Origin: Anaerolineae bacterium
Lineage (GTDB): Bacteria; Chloroflexota; Anaerolineae; 4572-78; J111
Assembly: GCA_020433835.1 (NCBI GenBank)
Contig: JAGRBY010000034.1
Coordinates: 1-24,431 of the forward strand
Direction: 5' to 3'
Length of the DNA: 24,431 nt
Of the stretch, positions 21,985 to 24,431 are shown piece by piece; position 1 is the stretch's first letter, and every line of letters starts with the position of its first letter. The notes under the pieces were generated by a model that was not told the origin of the DNA, made no database searches, and worked only from the letters and a program-made list of their open reading frames with translations. The position numbers and the translations under genes were made by a program.

Positions 21985-23037
21985 TTAATTACCAACTCGG
22001 TCAGGAGAAGGTGGAATAAGAATTCTGGCTATTTTTTGCGCTTTTTCACCAACGGATGAGGAAATGTTTTGTGCTGAGAACATACTGGGAGCTTCTCTCA
22101 ATAATGGAAATAGTAATGTATAATCTCGAACAATCATTTCTTGGGTTACAATATCAATGTATTCTTTATCACTCAAATAAGTAATAGCCCAGTTAATTGC
22201 TTCTTCATCTAGCTGCGATAAGTTGGCTAAAGCATCTTGAACGAGATCGATTTCGATATGAATTTCTTTTCCCTCAAATTTACCTTTTTGTAATCCTAGT
22301 TCAATTATTTTCCAAATTGCTCTTTGTGAGTCGGTAAGCCGATTGGTAAGTTCTAAAGCATAATTAATATTTTGACGCATTCTTAGCGACATTGTCCGTA
22401 AAATGTCTAAAGCAAGCATCGGATCTTGACCTATTGTCTGTAAAAATGTTGCTTGATCTAATATCAAAACCGTTGTTGCTTCCATTGCCCTCACATTGGC
22501 TGAGCGAGGCTTATTATCTAGTAAAGCCAGTTCACCAAAAAAATCACCTGCCCCTAAGGTGTTTAATTTAAGAATTTCTTTTCCAGACTCATCTGTTGTA
22601 TAAATTATTATCTTACCACTTTGAATAACATAGAGTTTGTCTCCTATATTCCCCTGACGAAGAATTATTTGACCGGGATTAAAAGTTTGTTGTGTCGCCA
22701 TTCTTGTTAACATTTCCAGGCTGCTATCACTAATTACTTTTGGCGTAGTGCTTTTCGTAAGATTAATAAAGGCCAAGGGCGACTCGGGAAAGCTAAATTT
22801 GAACCACCCTGCTATGCCAAAACCTGCTACTGCACACAGCGTGGATTGCAATAGGAATAGTGATAGTGTTTGTGCCAGAGCAAAATATTGGGTACCAATG
22901 TAAACAATACCTAGGCAAGTTACTAACATAAACGCAAATAATAATAATGAAAACAACCGTTTGAGATAAATACGTAAAGCTGTAGACAGTGGATTTTCTA
23001 GAGGTAATTTTTCAACGTGTAATTTCCAAGAAAGCAT
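21985..23037 (-). CDS. Membrane-anchored cyclic-nucleotide-binding (CRP-like) protein
   Basis: 350 residues. Two membrane helices at about 27-50 and 54-78 form a hairpin that places both ends on one side. A cNMP-binding domain follows (about 105-225): NPGQIILRQGNIGDKLYVI, then the phosphate-binding cassette DFFGELALLDNKPRSANV (165-182) with E169 and R178, the residues that contact cyclic nucleotide in CRP. Residues about 233-310 (RLTDSQRAIWKIIELG ... EEAINWAITYLSDKEYIDI) look like a divergent CRP winged helix. A membrane-tethered CRP-like sensor is unusual. AAAGGAG lies seven bases before the ATG. The gene is AT-rich and 93 bases downstream of the EAD-type gene on the same strand, so the two are probably one operon. 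The ligand could be cAMP, cGMP or an immune cyclic nucleotide; not decided by sequence. Confidence 0.88.
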   Translation of the reverse strand: MLSWKLHVEKLPLENPLSTALRIYLKRLFSLLLFAFMLVTCLGIVYIGTQYFALAQTLSLFLLQSTLCAVAGFGIAGWFKFSFPESPLAFINLTKSTTPKVISDSSLEMLTRMATQQTFNPGQIILRQGNIGDKLYVIQSGKIIIYTTDESGKEILKLNTLGAGDFFGELALLDNKPRSANVRAMEATTVLILDQATFLQTIGQDPMLALDILRTMSLRMRQNINYALELTNRLTDSQRAIWKIIELGLQKGKFEGKEIHIEIDLVQDALANLSQLDEEAINWAITYLSDKEYIDIVTQEMIVRDYTLLFPLLREAPSMFSAQNISSSVGEKAQKIARILIPPSPDRVGN

Positions 23038-23130
23038 CGGTTTTCTCCTTTAATCTGATATCCTGGTAACGTGATTACGTATTAACCAAATAGTAGATAC
23101 AATAAGCTCTTGATTTTTCATGTTGCAGAG

Positions 23131-24135
23131 TTAAACTTGAGATAGGCTTTTCACTTGGTTATCATTTTTGACTTCTGTTTGTAATTCTTTTCGTACGCGG
23201 AAAATAATAATGGCGATATCTTTAAACGTAATGGCAATAATAGGTATTAATAGTGCAATGGCAAAAGTCCATTGTAATATGCTCACCAGTAGTCGATCAG
23301 TGCCTGTTTCGTGAAGCAAAAATAGGGTATTAACGAGATTGTTAAAGCTAAAAGCTCCAATTAGCCACAGTATCATAAAGATTAAGTCTATCAGAATAGA
23401 AAGAATCCAGAGAGACCGCTTTTTTATATTTTCGGCAAGTTCATCCTTCCACTCAGGCTTAAAGTGCCTGGCTTTGTCTTCTTCTAGTTTTATATGAGAC
23501 GTACCAGCTTTAGGAGCAGTAGATTGTGGAGTTTGTTCCTGAATAACTTTTACATTTTCAACCCCCAAATCCTTCATTATCGGATCGTTTGTTTCATACA
23601 AAATAATTAATTCGTTAACTGCTTCTGTTGGCAGCTCAAGCTGTAGAATGATGCTCCCTTTTTGAACTTGCAAAAAAGTTACCTGATCACGAGAAATATT
23701 TAAGACACCCGCAATCGCCCCGATTGCAGCAGACTGCAATTCGGGCGTTAAGTGAGATAGATCTCCTTTAAGTGTAATTTCTACTTGGCTCCTGTCACTA
23801 TTAATAGTGGGTTTTAATGTTTTTTGAAAGGAGGGCTTTATTGAGGAGATGAATTTGTCGTATTGCCCTGAATTAATATCTTTTACCTGAGATAGTAATT
23901 TATCAAATTGATTGTGTTTCTCACAATAATCGATGAGAATTTGAATTTTCCAAAGACGGCTCATCTCAGCAGCAAATTTGTCGAATACGGGACGAAAGCG
24001 ATCATAACAAAATATCTTTAAATCTTCGTCATCAAACACAGCCGTCAGTAATTTTCGGATAGCTTTAGTATCGTAGGGTAGTTTCTTCTCGAAATCAGCG
24101 TGTTCTGCTGTTACCGAGATATCGTTTTCTTCCAT
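23131..24135 (-). CDS. Effector-associated-domain (EAD) and TRADD-N-like membrane protein
   Basis: 334 residues. Residues about 24-98 (AIRKLLTAVFDDEDLKIFCY ... KIQILIDYCEKHNQFDKLL) match the helical EAD/death-like adaptor pattern '.lr.lL..aF.deeL..fc.d.f...............k...Li.yc.......Ll', nearest to EAD7 by eye. Residues about 116-200 form an alpha/beta domain: QVEITLKGDLSHL, a helix with AIGAIAGVLNIS, QVTFLQVQKGSIILQLELP and VENVKVI. This resembles bacterial TRADD-N domains. A linker leads to hydrophobic helices at about 241-263 and 284-314, ending in a charged tail. EADs bring sensors and effectors together in multicellular bacteria's conflict and cell-death systems; here the membrane part could be the effector or an anchor. 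No strong ribosome site is seen. The following gene is the cyclic-nucleotide sensor. Domain names are by memory of patterns, unverified. Confidence 0.75.
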   Translation of the reverse strand: MEENDISVTAEHADFEKKLPYDTKAIRKLLTAVFDDEDLKIFCYDRFRPVFDKFAAEMSRLWKIQILIDYCEKHNQFDKLLSQVKDINSGQYDKFISSIKPSFQKTLKPTINSDRSQVEITLKGDLSHLTPELQSAAIGAIAGVLNISRDQVTFLQVQKGSIILQLELPTEAVNELIILYETNDPIMKDLGVENVKVIQEQTPQSTAPKAGTSHIKLEEDKARHFKPEWKDELAENIKKRSLWILSILIDLIFMILWLIGAFSFNNLVNTLFLLHETGTDRLLVSILQWTFAIALLIPIIAITFKDIAIIIFRVRKELQTEVKNDNQVKSLSQV

Positions 24136-24335
24136 AAGTTCGGTAGTCGCTTTTACGAAAAACTATAATTAACTTGTTTGCCCATGTGTAGGAAAAGTTT
24201 AAGGGGGGAAGGTAATGATGAGTCGGTCGAAAATAAAATTGGCTTATATTAAGTTTAACAAATTATCTGTATAAAAAATATAGGATTTTACTACCAAATT
24301 TATTTGTTATAGGATGCCAGGCGTATGTAACGAAA
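24136..24335 (-). promoter_or_regulatory. AT-rich upstream region of the EAD/cNMP operon, no gene seen
   Basis: This very AT-rich stretch lies upstream of the EAD-type gene on the minus strand and should contain its promoter. One possible pair read on the minus strand is TTAAAC and TATTTT with 17 bases between them, near 24230-24262, but AT-rich DNA gives such matches easily. No open frame is convincing here. Confidence 0.3.
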
Positions 24336-24370
24336 TAGTACTTGTGTACTTGTGGGAGACACAAGTACTA
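24336..24370. repeat. 12-bp perfect hairpin followed by a T tract
   Basis: TAGTACTTGTGT (24336-24347) and ACACAAGTACTA (24359-24370) form a perfect stem with an 11-base loop, followed on the + strand by ATCTTTTTATTT. On the + strand it has terminator form, but any gene it ends would lie on this strand upstream, where none is seen in the window. It may instead be an operator-like or dispersed palindrome upstream of the EAD/cNMP operon. The flanks CGAAA (24331) and TTTCG (24381) extend the symmetry. Confidence 0.55.
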
Positions 24371-24431
24371 ATCTTTTTATTTCGTGGTAAATCGTTTTGT
24401 GATAGGCTAATAATATCTGTTCGACATTATT

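Overview
The window looks like chromosomal DNA of a filamentous, environmental bacterium, most likely a Chloroflexota (Anaerolineae-like) and less likely a cyanobacterium. This is an inference from content: chains of GAF domains, response regulators fused to unusual modules, an effector-associated-domain (EAD) protein, a two-lobe M16 peptidase, many dispersed palindromic repeats and a GC-rich backbone interrupted by AT-rich genes. No rRNA, tRNA, CRISPR array or transposase gene is visible.

Layout. Bases 1-920 hold the 3' part of a Gfo/Idh/MocA-type oxidoreductase on the + strand. Converging on it is a small unknown gene (960-1307, -). A repeat-filled gap (1440-1750) follows. Next comes a minus-strand cluster at 3263-1775: a 40-residue membrane peptide found here by reading the minus strand, an SPFH/band-7 protein and an unknown partner. 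Bases 13731-3530 form a large minus-strand signalling operon. Its first gene is an S1-S1-REC-GAF-histidine kinase. Its second is a 1957-residue REC-(GAF)9-histidine kinase whose start lies 4 bases past the previous stop. Its third is a REC - kinase-like (probably inactive) - OmpR-type DNA-binding protein. Together they contain three receiver domains, ten GAF domains, two kinase cores and one DNA-binding output, which suggests a self-contained phosphorelay.

After a repeat-rich gap with a 200-base multi-hairpin element, a secreted M16 metallopeptidase (14706-17600, +) occurs. From 17600 onward the region looks accessory, with heptad-like repeats and palindromes. It holds a translationally coupled ATPase/TOPRIM-like (DUF4276-like) gene pair closed by a clear terminator, a MITE-like element, a 41-base tandem repeat array and a SAM-dependent methyltransferase. 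The last two genes, on the minus strand, are a membrane-anchored cyclic-nucleotide-binding protein and a membrane protein with an EAD/death-like domain followed by a domain resembling TRADD-N.

The two most interesting candidates for undescribed systems are the ATPase + TOPRIM-like pair (18150-20035, possible anti-phage module) and the EAD-TRADD-N-like membrane protein paired with the cyclic-nucleotide sensor (24135-21985, possible regulated cell-death or immunity module). The S1-domain kinase and the REC-pseudokinase-wHTH protein are the most unusual architectures. All functional statements rest on motif reading without database searches.
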